Assembly (NCBI GenBank): GCA_039817385.1
Contig: JBCBVY010000002.1
Coordinates: 62,001 to 126,000 of the forward strand
Origin: JBCBCP01 sp039817385
GTDB taxonomy: Bacteria > Pseudomonadota > Alphaproteobacteria > Rhodobacterales > Rhodobacteraceae
Length of the DNA: 64,000 nucleotides
Direction of reading: 5' to 3'
Part shown: piece after piece, positions 32,621-41,775 of the stretch
How positions within the stretch are numbered: position 1 is the first letter of the stretch
How the letters are laid out: each line of letters begins with the position of its first letter
Made by a program: the position numbers and the translations under genes
Notes under the pieces: model-generated
Databases searched by the model: none
Told to the model about the DNA's origin: nothing
Seen by the model: the letters and a program-made list of their open reading frames with translations, nothing else

Positions 32621-33960
32621 ACACGCGCGCGCGCCTCTGCCGCCTGTTCTGGCAGGCCGAGCGTCTCGTAGGCGTCGGCCAGCATCCGGTTCAGCGGCAC
32701 GCCGTCCGGGTCGAAGGTACGGCGCATCTCCATCACCTGCTGCGCGCGGGAAGTCTGGCCCGACTTGATCAGCGCATCAAGGTGGATCTGTTCGAACAGG
32801 TCACGCTGGGCATGGCTGCCACCGCATTCTGCCAGCCGGGGCAGGGCCTTGCCCAGAAAGCGGATGCAATCGTCGTAATCCCGCGCCGCATGCGCCGCGA
32901 TCCCGTGCGCAGCCCACAGGGCCACATCCCGCCACGCCGCGTGGTCATGGCGGCTGTCATCCTCCGCCCGCGCCTCAATCGCCTGTAACAGAGCCTCACC
33001 TTCGGGCCGTTTGGCCCGCCCAAGCGCATAGAGGTACTGCAGCGTCAGGAAGGGCGAGACCGTGTCTGCCCCGCGCTTGGCCACAAAGTCGGCGACTTCG
33101 TGCCAGCGGTTCCCGACATCGACGCCCGCGAACTCCATCCGTGCGAGCAAGGAAATCGCACCGACCTGATCCTGGCTATATTCCATCGACAGGCCCCAGA
33201 CATGGGTGTCATAGGCGGCGAGCAAATCGTCCGTCCGGCCCGCGGAAATGTAGAACAGTGCCAGGTGCCACCAGTTGTGCGAATGCATGAAGGAATTCAG
33301 CCCATCCCAGTGATGCGCCACGCTTTCAAGGAATGCGGTGCCTTCGGCCACCTGTCCCCGGGTCAGGTAAACATGGGCGAGCGCGTGATGGGCCCACGGC
33401 TCGGATGCGTCCAGTGTTAGAGCCTGTTTCGCCGCCCGCTCCGCATGGTCGAGCAGGTGCGATTCCTCATAGCCAAAGGCGAGCATCCCGTGGGCGTATG
33501 CGATGTCCTCGGCCCCCGGCATCGCCTTCTGCGCAATCCGCAGCATCGCCGGGAAATCACCGATGTTGAACGTGTGGTACTGGCCCAGCTTCAGCATGAC
33601 CATGTCGCGCGGGTGCGCCGTGACGGTTTTTTCGCATAGCTTGATCAGGGCCGGGATGTCGCCATCGTGGAACAGTCGCGCGGCGGTGACAGCGGCCTGT
33701 TCGCGCGCGGAGAGGCCCTTGGCCGCTTCGGCCATTTCAAGGAACGGCGCGGCGCGCTTTGGGGCGATGGGCGCTTCGAGCAGCATATAGAGGATGGCCG
33801 CATAGGCGTTGACCAACCCGCAGTCCGGTGCGGCCTCTGCCGCCTGCAGCACGTTTGCCGCCTTTGGGTGAAAGCTGATGAAGCCGTGCACGAAATCGTT
33901 GATGCCTGCCAGCGCGGCGTCATCCGCGCCTGTTACGGTCAGCCCGTAAAGGTCGTTCAT
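32611..33960 (-). CDS. TTC38-like tetratricopeptide repeat protein
   Basis: 449 residues from ATG 33,960 (MNDLYGLTVTGADDAALAG); the open frame continues upstream inside the next gene. The whole protein is alpha-helical repeats; phrases such as PRDMVMLKLGQYHTFNIGDF, HGMLAFGYEESHLLDHAERA and MHSHNWWHLALFYISAG match the TTC38 group of TPR proteins, whose function is unknown. No signal peptide. Its start overlaps the stop of the upstream hydrolase (ATGA), and it is the last gene of the leftward ABC-transporter cluster. Confidence 0.85.
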   Translation of the reverse strand: MNDLYGLTVTGADDAALAGINDFVHGFISFHPKAANVLQAAEAAPDCGLVNAYAAILYMLLEAPIAPKRAAPFLEMAEAAKGLSAREQAAVTAARLFHDGDIPALIKLCEKTVTAHPRDMVMLKLGQYHTFNIGDFPAMLRIAQKAMPGAEDIAYAHGMLAFGYEESHLLDHAERAAKQALTLDASEPWAHHALAHVYLTRGQVAEGTAFLESVAHHWDGLNSFMHSHNWWHLALFYISAGRTDDLLAAYDTHVWGLSMEYSQDQVGAISLLARMEFAGVDVGNRWHEVADFVAKRGADTVSPFLTLQYLYALGRAKRPEGEALLQAIEARAEDDSRHDHAAWRDVALWAAHGIAAHAARDYDDCIRFLGKALPRLAECGGSHAQRDLFEQIHLDALIKSGQTSRAQQVMEMRRTFDPDGVPLNRMLADAYETLGLPEQAAEARARVVG

Positions 33961-34751
33961 GTGATTGCTCCGGTATGGGTCAGGATCAGGTCCAGAACGG
34001 CGGACGGGTTGTCCCAATGGATCGAATGGCCGGCATCAGGCACCGTGTGCATAGTGACGTCCGGGATCGCGGCAAAGGCCGCGCGGCCCTCTGGCTCTGG
34101 GATCATCAGGTCGTATGCGGCGAATACCACCTGAGTTCGGGCGGTGATGTCGGCGGGCCGGGTACGGGGCCGAAAATTGCGCAGCGCTTCGATCTGATGT
34201 TTCATCGCCTGAAGGGTTTGCGCGTGCGGGAAGGCTAGAGCGGCTTGCAAAGCAGTCTCTGTATTGGCGGGATCGGCGAAAAACGCAGGCTGGAAGGCCC
34301 ACGGGTAGAGGGCCCGCAGCCACAGCTCCTCTCCGTTTGGTTCCTCGCGAATGGCAGTCAGCGTATCGAACATCGCCATCGTGCGGGGCACGCGCACAGG
34401 CGCCGAGCACAGGATGGTGAGCGAGGCAAGATCGGTCAGCCCCGCCAGTTCCATCGCCATCAATCCGCCCATCGAATGGCCCACCACGTGGTAGCGTGCG
34501 TGTCCCAGCGTCTTCATCAGCGCGGCGGCGTCCTCGGCCATTTGCCCGACGCTTACCGGGGCATCCCACGGGGTGGTCCGACCTGTTGTGCGGTTGTCGG
34601 GCCGTATGACCGTGTGGTGTTCGGAAAGCGGGGCAACCAGCGGCCCCCAACTGGCGCTATCGGACAGCATCCCGGCCAGCAGGATCAGCGGCGGGCCCGA
34701 CCCGTCTACCTCGTGGTGCATCGTGATCCCGTTCAGGTCAATCTCAGGCAT
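33957..34751 (-). CDS. Alpha/beta hydrolase
   Basis: 264 residues. Single-domain hydrolase with PLILLAGMLSDSASW (oxyanion region), the nucleophile elbow VGHSMGGLMAM (serine near residue 92), an aspartate in the FAAYDLMIPEPEG strand and the late histidine in PDAGHSIHWDNP. Substrate unknown; it could be an esterase or lactonase. It overlaps the P1 peptidase upstream by 8 bases and the TPR gene downstream by 4. Confidence 0.85.
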   Translation of the reverse strand: MPEIDLNGITMHHEVDGSGPPLILLAGMLSDSASWGPLVAPLSEHHTVIRPDNRTTGRTTPWDAPVSVGQMAEDAAALMKTLGHARYHVVGHSMGGLMAMELAGLTDLASLTILCSAPVRVPRTMAMFDTLTAIREEPNGEELWLRALYPWAFQPAFFADPANTETALQAALAFPHAQTLQAMKHQIEALRNFRPRTRPADITARTQVVFAAYDLMIPEPEGRAAFAAIPDVTMHTVPDAGHSIHWDNPSAVLDLILTHTGAIT

Positions 34752-35742
34752 TCAATTCCCTCCAGCAGGGCAGCAAATCATCAGGGGCCGGGCTTGCGTG
34801 GTAGACTGCGCGCGCGATTGCGCGGGTCAGGCAGAGCGCGGCGGCATGGCCGATCAGGGCAAGGTCCCGCTCCGGCGCCTGCATCGGCTGCGCCCCGGTT
34901 GAGGCAGCAAAGACCAGATCGCCATCACCCGGGCTATGCGCCGGAACGCAGGCGCGCGCGATGCCGTCATGGGCGGCCCAGGCGACGCGTTGGCATTGCG
35001 CTTTGCTCAAGTCAATGTCGGTGGCGACGATGGCGATGGTGGTGTTGGCTCGCTCCAGCATCGCGGTGAGCTTGCGGCTTTCCAAGGTGCGGCCCAGCCC
35101 TGTGTTCAGGTCTGGGCCGAGGCCGCCGAACTCCCCATCCACTTCGAACGGCGCGGCCCAGAAGTGGCGGTCGCCGGGGGTTGTGACGCTGCCCATCGGG
35201 TTGGCGGCAACAAGCGCGCCAACTGTGCCGCCCGCCACCTCCAGCGAGGCGGAGCCAAGCCCGCCCTTCATCATCGCCGTCATCGCGCCGGTGCCCGCGC
35301 CGTGGGTGCCGATCTGGAACATCTCATCGGCAGCCTCAAAGGCGGCGCGGCCAAGATCGCGGTAGGGGTTTGTATCCCACGCCTTGTCCCCGCCAGACAG
35401 AAGATCAAAGATGATCGCCCCTGGCACAAGCGGGATGACCGCTGGACCGACGCGGTAGCCTCGTCCGGCGGCGCGCAGCGCATCCGATACGCCCGAACAC
35501 GCGTCGAGCCCATAGGCGCTACCCCCGGACAGGACCAGCGCATCGACCTGCGCGACGGATTTGTCGGGTTGCAGAAGGTCGGTTTCCCGCGTGCCAGGGG
35601 CGCCGCCCATCACGGCGACCGAAGCGGTGAACGGCGCATCGGCTGTCAGGACCGTTGCGCCGGATTTCAGTGTCTGATCCTGCGCGTTACCGACCTTCAG
35701 GCCTGGCACGTCGGTGATGAGGTTTTTCGGACCTGGGTGCAT
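34744..35742 (-). CDS. P1 family peptidase (DmpA-type L-aminopeptidase/D-esterase)
   Basis: 332 residues from ATG 35,742 (MHPGPKNLITDVPGLKVGNA); AGGAGG lies 12 bases before it. Family S58 N-terminal-nucleophile peptidase that is self-cleaved. The autoprocessing region is GLGSASLEVAGGTVGALVAANPMGSV, where the nucleophile follows the glycine. VLSGGSAYGLDA and RDLALIGHAAALCLTRAIARAVY are family hallmarks. These enzymes release N-terminal residues from small or beta-peptides and amides, which fits the neighbouring peptide-type ABC importer. Confidence 0.9.
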   Translation of the reverse strand: MHPGPKNLITDVPGLKVGNAQDQTLKSGATVLTADAPFTASVAVMGGAPGTRETDLLQPDKSVAQVDALVLSGGSAYGLDACSGVSDALRAAGRGYRVGPAVIPLVPGAIIFDLLSGGDKAWDTNPYRDLGRAAFEAADEMFQIGTHGAGTGAMTAMMKGGLGSASLEVAGGTVGALVAANPMGSVTTPGDRHFWAAPFEVDGEFGGLGPDLNTGLGRTLESRKLTAMLERANTTIAIVATDIDLSKAQCQRVAWAAHDGIARACVPAHSPGDGDLVFAASTGAQPMQAPERDLALIGHAAALCLTRAIARAVYHASPAPDDLLPCWRELNA

Positions 35743-35768
35743 TTGGATTTCATGCCTCCTATTACCCG

Positions 35769-35819
35769 GTAGGCGGCTTTGCCGCTGAAAGGGGCGGGGA
35801 TTTTTTGGAACTGCGAAGG
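35769..35819 (+). repeat. Degenerate copy of the structured intergenic element
   Basis: The 79-base gap between the P1 peptidase and the cupin holds a GCGGC-TTT-GCCGC hairpin and the tail GGGATTTTTTGGAACTGCGA followed by AGG. Both are parts of the elements at 261-370 and 25,003-25,113; the outer stem and the second hairpin are missing. Confidence 0.6.
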
Positions 35820-35821
35820 GG

Positions 35822-36172
35822 CTAGATGCGGGGCTTTTTCGCTGCGGTGGCGGGATCACCTGTATTAGGCTCTCCCTTGGGCTCGATCAGCAAAACTTTG
35901 CACTCTGCCGTTGCGCGCGGGCGGTGGGTGACGCCTTTGGGCACGATGAACAGCTCCCCTGCTTTGACGTCGTGGCTGTTCCCTTCGAGGTCCATGACCA
36001 TCGCGCCTTCGAGGACGAGAAAGAAATCGTCGGTGTCTTCGTGCAGATGGAAGGGAAATGCGCCTTTGAACTTCACGACCATTACGTCGTTGCCGTTGTA
36101 ATCGGCGACCACATGCGGGTCCCAGTGCGTGTCGAACAAAGCGAGCTTTTCGGCGAGGTTCACGGGTTTCAT
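35822..36172 (-). CDS. Cupin domain protein
   Basis: 116 residues from ATG 36,172 (MKPVNLAEKLALFDTHWDPH). Small single-domain beta-barrel; metal-binding cupin motif 1 is FPFHLHEDTDDFFLVLEG and motif 2 is LFIVPKGVTHRPRA. The function of this type is mostly unknown (isomerase, dioxygenase or sensor). It overlaps the SDR gene by four bases. Confidence 0.88.
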   Translation of the reverse strand: MKPVNLAEKLALFDTHWDPHVVADYNGNDVMVVKFKGAFPFHLHEDTDDFFLVLEGAMVMDLEGNSHDVKAGELFIVPKGVTHRPRATAECKVLLIEPKGEPNTGDPATAAKKPRI

Positions 36173-36909
36173 ATGCAGCGCCCTCCGTCGACTTCCATTG
36201 CGACCCCGGTGATCATGCTGGCCGCGTCCGAACACAGGAAGGTCGCCGCAGCGCCCATGTCCTGCGGGGTGGAGAAGCGGCCAAGGGGGATGGTGGAGAG
36301 GAACTTGGCCCGGACCTCGGGCGTGTCCTCCCCCATAAAGCTTTTAAGGAGGGGTGTTTCGCCCGCGACCGGGTTGATCGCGTTCACGCGGATGCCCTCG
36401 GGGGCCAGTTCCACGGCCATCGCCTTGGTTGCCGTGATCATCCAGCCCTTGGATGCGTTGTACCAGTTGAGCCGGGGGCGGGGGGACACGCCCGCGGTGG
36501 ATGCGACGTTGAGGATTGCGCCGGTTTGGCGGCTTTTGAAGTGCGGCACCAGCGCGCGTGCGGTGAGGTAGACCGACTTCATGTTCACGGCAAAGACCCG
36601 GTCGAAATCTTCTTCGGTCACATATTCCATTGCCTGCGGCAGGTGCGTGATGCCTGCGTTGTTCACGAGGATGTCGACATGGCCGAAAGCGGTGAGCGCA
36701 GCGCCCGCCATTGCTTGGACGGAGGCGCCATCGGACACGTCGACCTGTTGTGCGACCCCCCCGATTTCGCCAGCCACGGCCTGCGCCCCGTCGCCGTTAA
36801 CATCCGCGACCATCACGCGCGCGCCCGCGGCGGCAAAGGCCCGTGCGATCCCGTCGCCAAAGCCTGACGCGCCCCCTGTGACGATGGCCGTCTTTCCTTC
36901 GAGTTGCAT
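36169..36909 (-). CDS. SDR family oxidoreductase
   Basis: 246 residues from ATG 36,909 with GGAGGG upstream. Classical short-chain dehydrogenase: NAD(P)-binding TGGASGFGDGIARAF, the NNAG motif in ILVNNAGITHLP, the catalytic serine in LNVASTAG and the YNASKGW (Y-x3-K) motif. The C-terminal GVAMEVDGGRCI is typical of the 3-oxoacyl-ACP-reductase-like group. It probably interconverts an alcohol and ketone in the pathway of the neighbouring ALDH; the acidic residue after the first beta strand (VADVN) suggests NAD. Confidence 0.9.
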   Translation of the reverse strand: MQLEGKTAIVTGGASGFGDGIARAFAAAGARVMVADVNGDGAQAVAGEIGGVAQQVDVSDGASVQAMAGAALTAFGHVDILVNNAGITHLPQAMEYVTEEDFDRVFAVNMKSVYLTARALVPHFKSRQTGAILNVASTAGVSPRPRLNWYNASKGWMITATKAMAVELAPEGIRVNAINPVAGETPLLKSFMGEDTPEVRAKFLSTIPLGRFSTPQDMGAAATFLCSDAASMITGVAMEVDGGRCI

Positions 36910-36919
36910 GATACCCTCC

Positions 36920-38365
36920 CTAGCCGTGATGCGCGGCGACTGTCTTGAGCGATGAGAAGCCATACAGCGCCTCGAACCCTTTTTCGCGCCCGTGCCCGGA
37001 TGCGCCGACGCCGCCAAAGGGCAGCTCAACCCCGCCGCCGGCGCCGTAGTTGTTGATGAAAACCTGCCCCGCGCGCAACCGTTTGGCCAGACGCATTTGC
37101 CGCGCGCCGTCACGGGTCCAGATGCTCGCGACAAGGCCGTAATCGGTGCCATTGGCGATGCGGATCGCGTCTTCTTCATCCTCGAAGGGGATGAGCACCT
37201 GCACAGGGCCGAAGATCTCCTGCTGCGCCAGCGTGTGTTCGGGCGGGACATCGGCAAAGAGGGTGGGGCGGACATAGGCGCCGGTTTCTGGCGCGTTTTG
37301 CAGGACGCCTTGTGCGGCCATGCTCAGGTCCGCGCCTTGGGCAAGGAAGCCTTCGACGATCTGTTTCTGGCGCGCTGAGATCAGGGGGCCAACGCGCAAG
37401 TCATCGAGCGCTGGGCCCACGGTCAGCGCCTCATAAGCGGCTGCCATGCGTGCGACGACCTCTGCATAGAGCCGCTTTTGCACCAAGATGCGGGAGGAGG
37501 CGGAACAGGTCTGGCCTGCGTTCTGGATGCCAGCGTTCACCAGGAAAGGCAGCGCTGCATCAAGGTCCGCATCGTCAAAGACCAGCTGGGGCGACTTGCC
37601 GCCCAGCTCCAGCGTGACGGGAACGACGTTCGCGCCTGCGGCCTGTTGAACGAGCGATCCGGTGCGGACTGAACCGGTGAAGCTGATGTGCTGCACACCC
37701 TTGTGGGCGGCCAGCGTGGCACCGGCGATTGGCCCCGTTCCCGGCACCACGTTCAACGCGCCATCTGGCAGCCCCGCCTCTTGGCAGAGACGGGCGAAAG
37801 CGAGCGCGGTCAGGCACGCCTCTTCGGCGGGTTTTAGGACGCAGGCATTGCCCATCGCAAGGGCTGCGCCGACGGACCGCCCGATGATCTGCATGGGATA
37901 GTTCCACGGGACGATGTGGCCGGTCACGCCATGCGGCTCCCGCAGGGTGTAGACGGTATAGCCGCTCTGGTAAGGGATCGTCTCGCCCGTGATCTTGTCC
38001 GCCGCGCCGCCGTAGAACTCCATGTAGCGCGCCAAAGCGAGGGCGTCGGCGCGCGCTTGCGTCAGAGGCTTGCCCACGTCGAGCGCTTCGAGCCGCGCAA
38101 GCGCGTCGGCCTGTTTGGCAACCGCCCGTCCGATGTTCGTCAGGATGCGCCCCCGCTCCGCTGCGGTCATCTGGCCCCAATCCGAGGCGCGCGCGGCATG
38201 GGCGGCGGCGACGGCGGCGTCGATGTGATCTGCGGTGCCCGCCGCGATCTCTGCCAGGTGCGACCCGTCCGACGGGTTCACGAGGCTGAGGGTGTCGGCG
38301 GCTGCCTCCCACGACCCGCCAATCAGCATCTGCGACCAGTCAAAGGCGTTCAGATCGTCAAGCAT
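36920..38365 (-). CDS. Aldehyde dehydrogenase family protein
   Basis: 481 residues. NAD-dependent ALDH with the conserved VPWNYPMQ (near residue 152), the glutamate in VTLELGGKSPQLVF and the catalytic cysteine in AGQTCSASSRILV. Closest in character to betaine/gamma-aminobutyraldehyde-type dehydrogenases, but the substrate cannot be fixed. It lies between the SDR and the ABC ATPase genes and overlaps the latter by eight bases, so it is likely part of the same mRNA. Confidence 0.93.
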   Translation of the reverse strand: MLDDLNAFDWSQMLIGGSWEAAADTLSLVNPSDGSHLAEIAAGTADHIDAAVAAAHAARASDWGQMTAAERGRILTNIGRAVAKQADALARLEALDVGKPLTQARADALALARYMEFYGGAADKITGETIPYQSGYTVYTLREPHGVTGHIVPWNYPMQIIGRSVGAALAMGNACVLKPAEEACLTALAFARLCQEAGLPDGALNVVPGTGPIAGATLAAHKGVQHISFTGSVRTGSLVQQAAGANVVPVTLELGGKSPQLVFDDADLDAALPFLVNAGIQNAGQTCSASSRILVQKRLYAEVVARMAAAYEALTVGPALDDLRVGPLISARQKQIVEGFLAQGADLSMAAQGVLQNAPETGAYVRPTLFADVPPEHTLAQQEIFGPVQVLIPFEDEEDAIRIANGTDYGLVASIWTRDGARQMRLAKRLRAGQVFINNYGAGGGVELPFGGVGASGHGREKGFEALYGFSSLKTVAAHHG

Positions 38366-39959
38366 GGAATAGGCCCTCCAGTTTTGGCAGGCGCGGCGCG
38401 GCTGCGATCAGGCTTTGGGTATAGGGGTGCTGTGGGGCGTCAAAGACCCGGGTCGTCGGCCCCTGTTCCACGATCTTGCCGGACTGCATCACGAGGACAC
38501 GGTCGGTCACGGTGCGCACAACGCTCAGGTCGTGGCTGATGAACAGGTAGGTCAGGCGATACTGCGCGCACAGCTCTGCCAGCAGGTCGAGGATTTGGGC
38601 GCGGACGGAGACATCAAGCGCGCTGACCGCCTCGTCAAAGACGATGAGTTCGGGCCGGATGATCAGGGCGCGCGCGATGGCGATGCGCTGGCGCTGCCCG
38701 CCGGAGAACTGGTGCGGGTATTTCTGCGCGTCGCGCGGGGACAGCCCGACGGCTTCAAGCGTTTGCGCGACAAGGTCACTGCGGGCGATGCCGGTTGGTG
38801 GGGCGTCCAGCAAATGAAACGGCTCGCAAATGGCGCGTTCGATCCTGTGGCGGGGGTTGAAGCTGCCAAATGGGTCCTGGAAGACAACCTGCATTTTCCG
38901 GCGGACGTTCAGGTTGGGACGACCAGCGGTAAAGACCGGGTCGCCATCCATCGTGATCGACCCGCCTTGCACGTCCTCTAGGCCCAGAATGGCCCGTGTC
39001 AGGGTCGATTTTCCGCATCCGCTTTCCCCGACAAGGCCAAGCCGTTCGCCGCGGTGGATGTCAAAAGTGATGTTGTGTACTGCGCGGAAGCTTCCGGGCC
39101 GCGCAAAGAGCCGCGTGCGGGGCAGGCGGTAGTCCCGGCTGACAGCATCGACACGAAGCAGCGGCGCGTCGGTCTTTGCCTCCGGCAAGCTTACCTCGTG
39201 GGATGAGGCCGCAAAAAGCGCGCGGGTATACGGGTGCTGCATCTTGCGCAGGAGCGTCTGTGTTTCACCCTGTTCCACGATCTGGCCATGCTGCATCACC
39301 ACGATCCTGTGCGCCATGTCAGCAACAACGGCCAGATCATGGGTGATCATCAGAAGGCTCATGCCATCCTCGGCGGTCAGGCGCTTCAGCAGGCCGAGAA
39401 TTTGCGCCTGCGTCGTCACGTCAAGCGCCGTTGTCGGCTCATCCGCGATCAGCAGTTTCGGGCGCAGCGCGATGGCCATTGCGATCACCACGCGCTGGCG
39501 CTGGCCGCCCGACAACTCATGGGGAAAGCGGCCAAGCGGGAAGCGATCCTGCGGCAGGCCAACCCGCGTCAGGGTTTTGGCGGCGCGGTCCAATGCGTCG
39601 GCGCGGCTGACGCCCTCATGCACAAGGATCGTTTCCGCGACCTGATCATCGATTGTCTTCACCGGATTCAGCGCCGTCATCGGTTCCTGAAAGATCATCC
39701 CTATGGACTGACCGCGAATGGTGCACATCTCTGCCTCGGACTTGGCCAGCAGGTCTTCGCCCGCCAACGCGATCCGCCCGGTGATCTGCATGGCGTCGGG
39801 CAGCAGGCCCATGATCGCAAGAGCGGTCATCGACTTGCCGGAGCCTGACTCGCCGGTGATCGCCACGATCTCGCCCGCGCCCGCGCTTAGGTCGACATCC
39901 TTGATGATGCGGGTTGGGCCTATCCCGACCTCCACGTTCTGAACACGCAGCAAACTCAT
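38358..39959 (-). CDS. Peptide/opine-type ABC transporter, fused double ATP-binding protein
   Basis: 533 residues from ATG 39,959 (MSLLRVQNVEVGIGPTRIIK). Two complete nucleotide-binding domains in one chain (DppD-DppF fusion): Walker A GESGSGKS and GESGCGKS, signature LSGGQRQR and FSGGQRQR, Walker B LLIADEPTTALD and LIVFDEAVSALD. The oligopeptide-type C-terminal extension follows each domain. It energises the permeases encoded directly upstream, with a 4-base overlap. Such fused ATPases are common in Rhodobacteraceae. Confidence 0.94.
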   Translation of the reverse strand: MSLLRVQNVEVGIGPTRIIKDVDLSAGAGEIVAITGESGSGKSMTALAIMGLLPDAMQITGRIALAGEDLLAKSEAEMCTIRGQSIGMIFQEPMTALNPVKTIDDQVAETILVHEGVSRADALDRAAKTLTRVGLPQDRFPLGRFPHELSGGQRQRVVIAMAIALRPKLLIADEPTTALDVTTQAQILGLLKRLTAEDGMSLLMITHDLAVVADMAHRIVVMQHGQIVEQGETQTLLRKMQHPYTRALFAASSHEVSLPEAKTDAPLLRVDAVSRDYRLPRTRLFARPGSFRAVHNITFDIHRGERLGLVGESGCGKSTLTRAILGLEDVQGGSITMDGDPVFTAGRPNLNVRRKMQVVFQDPFGSFNPRHRIERAICEPFHLLDAPPTGIARSDLVAQTLEAVGLSPRDAQKYPHQFSGGQRQRIAIARALIIRPELIVFDEAVSALDVSVRAQILDLLAELCAQYRLTYLFISHDLSVVRTVTDRVLVMQSGKIVEQGPTTRVFDAPQHPYTQSLIAAAPRLPKLEGLFHA

Positions 39960-40771
39960 GCGCGCGATACCCGCAGCTTTGGGTCCAGCCAGTCGCGGAG
40001 GCCGTCGCCCATCAGGTTCAAGCCCAGCACAGTCAGGATGATCGCCATGCCCGGAACCAGCGCAAGGTGCGGCGCGATGCTGACCATTGTTTGCGCGTCC
40101 GCCAGCATTCGCCCCCAAGAGGGCAGCGGCGGCTGCGCGCCAAGGCCGACATAAGACAGCGCCGCCTCGGCGAGGATACCAAGAGAGAACTGGATCGTCG
40201 CCTGCACGATCAGCAGGTTGGCGATGTTGGGCAGGATGTGTTCAACGCTGATGCGGGCCGCGCCCTTTCCCGCAACGCGGGCGGACAGGATGAACTCCCT
40301 TGCCCAAAGCGGCAGCGCGGCGCCGCGCGTCACACGGGCAAAGACAGGGATGTTGAAGATGCCGATGGCGATGATCGCGTTGATGGCGCCCGCGCCGAAG
40401 ATGGCCGTGATCAGGATTGCGATAACGAGCGACGGGAAGGCAAACACGAGGTCGTTGCCCCGCATGATGATCTCGTCCGCCCAGCCGCCTTGCCGCGCCG
40501 CCGCCCACAGGCCAAGGGGCACGCCGAGGCCCACGCCGATACCGACCGCCACAAAGGCCACCGCGATGGAGGTGCGTGCGCCGACCATGCTCATCGACAG
40601 CATGTCGCGGCCGAAGTGATCCGTGCCAAGCAGGTGCGCCGCGCTGGGCGTTTGCAGCCGGTCCGGGATGCTGAGCGTTGCATGGTCGTAAGGCGTCCAG
40701 GCAAAGCTGATCAGCGCGGCCAGCACCACCAGCGATGACAGCGCCGCGCCCAGGATCAGGGACCGCTTCAC
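39956..40771 (-). CDS. Peptide/opine-type ABC transporter permease (DppC-like)
   Basis: 271 residues, five or six membrane helices. HLLGTDHFGRDMLS is the DppC N-terminal motif. The EAA loop that contacts the ATPase reads ILSARVAGKGAARISVEHIL and continues into the LPNI segment. Overlaps both neighbours by four bases. Confidence 0.94.
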   Translation of the reverse strand: MKRSLILGAALSSLVVLAALISFAWTPYDHATLSIPDRLQTPSAAHLLGTDHFGRDMLSMSMVGARTSIAVAFVAVGIGVGLGVPLGLWAAARQGGWADEIIMRGNDLVFAFPSLVIAILITAIFGAGAINAIIAIGIFNIPVFARVTRGAALPLWAREFILSARVAGKGAARISVEHILPNIANLLIVQATIQFSLGILAEAALSYVGLGAQPPLPSWGRMLADAQTMVSIAPHLALVPGMAIILTVLGLNLMGDGLRDWLDPKLRVSRA

Positions 40772-41715
40772 GTGCGGCTCCTGAGCCGCGGATCGACAGC
40801 GGCATAGGCCAGATCAACAAGGAAGTTGACCACGATCACTGCAAAGACCAGCAGCATGACAACGCTTTCCACCACGATCAGATCGCGGGCAGAGATGGAG
40901 GTAAAGACAAGGCGGCCCAGCCCCGGCAGGTAGAACACCTGTTCGATGATGATCGACCCGGCCAGAAGGAATGCAAATTGCAGGCCAAGGATTGTCAGCA
41001 CCGGGATCAGCGCGTTGCGCAGCCCGTGGCGGCGCAGTGTTTGCCCCTTGGTTAGACCCTTTGCACGGGCGGTGCGCATGAAATCCTCGCCCAAAACATC
41101 CAAAAGGGCGGAGCGCATCACGCGGGCGAGGATGGCCGCCTGCGGCAGGGCGAGGGCGATGGCAGGCAGCGTCAGGCTCCATAGGGCGGGGCCGATGCCT
41201 TCGTCCCAGCCGGCAAAACCGCCCGCGCCGAACCAGCGCAGGTTGATGGCAAAGATCAGCACCAGCATCATCGCAAACCAGAAATTCGGGATGGCAACGC
41301 CCAGCTGCGTCGCGCCCATCACCGCCACATCGCCCGCGCCGCCCCGGCGCGCGGCGGCGTAGATGCCCGCGGGGAAGGCGATGGCGGTGCTGAGGATCAG
41401 CGCATAAAGCGCGAGCGGCAGCGACACCCACAGCCGGTCTGCGATCATCTGTGCCACGGGCGTGCGGTAGGTGTAGGAGGTGCCAAAATCCCCGGTTACC
41501 ATGCCGCCAACCCACTCCAGGTAGCGTTGCCATTTCGGCAAATCGAGGCCGAGTTCTGCCCGCAGCGCCGCCACCGTGTCTGGCTGCGCGTTGATGCCCA
41601 GCATAAACGACGCCGGATCGCCCGGCGCGACCTCGATCACGAAGAAGATCACCAGCGACGCGACCCCAAGGCTGACCAGCAGCGAGGCAAGGCGTTTGAG
41701 TGTGTAGCGCAGCAT
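40768..41715 (-). CDS. Peptide/opine-type ABC transporter permease (DppB-like)
   Basis: 315 residues from ATG 41,715 (MLRYTLKRLASLLVSLGVAS). DppB family: PGDPASFMLG motif after the first helix, and the EAA loop DFMRTARAKGLTKGQTLRRHGLRNALIPV split by RHGL. First gene of the leftward permease operon, 60 bases from the divergent deacetylase-family gene; its promoter must lie in that short gap or further upstream. Confidence 0.94.
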   Translation of the reverse strand: MLRYTLKRLASLLVSLGVASLVIFFVIEVAPGDPASFMLGINAQPDTVAALRAELGLDLPKWQRYLEWVGGMVTGDFGTSYTYRTPVAQMIADRLWVSLPLALYALILSTAIAFPAGIYAAARRGGAGDVAVMGATQLGVAIPNFWFAMMLVLIFAINLRWFGAGGFAGWDEGIGPALWSLTLPAIALALPQAAILARVMRSALLDVLGEDFMRTARAKGLTKGQTLRRHGLRNALIPVLTILGLQFAFLLAGSIIIEQVFYLPGLGRLVFTSISARDLIVVESVVMLLVFAVIVVNFLVDLAYAAVDPRLRSRT

Positions 41716-41775
41716 CGCCAGAACCGTAGGGGGCGCTGCATTGGCCCGCAAGCGGGGACGGCTTAGATCAGCGCC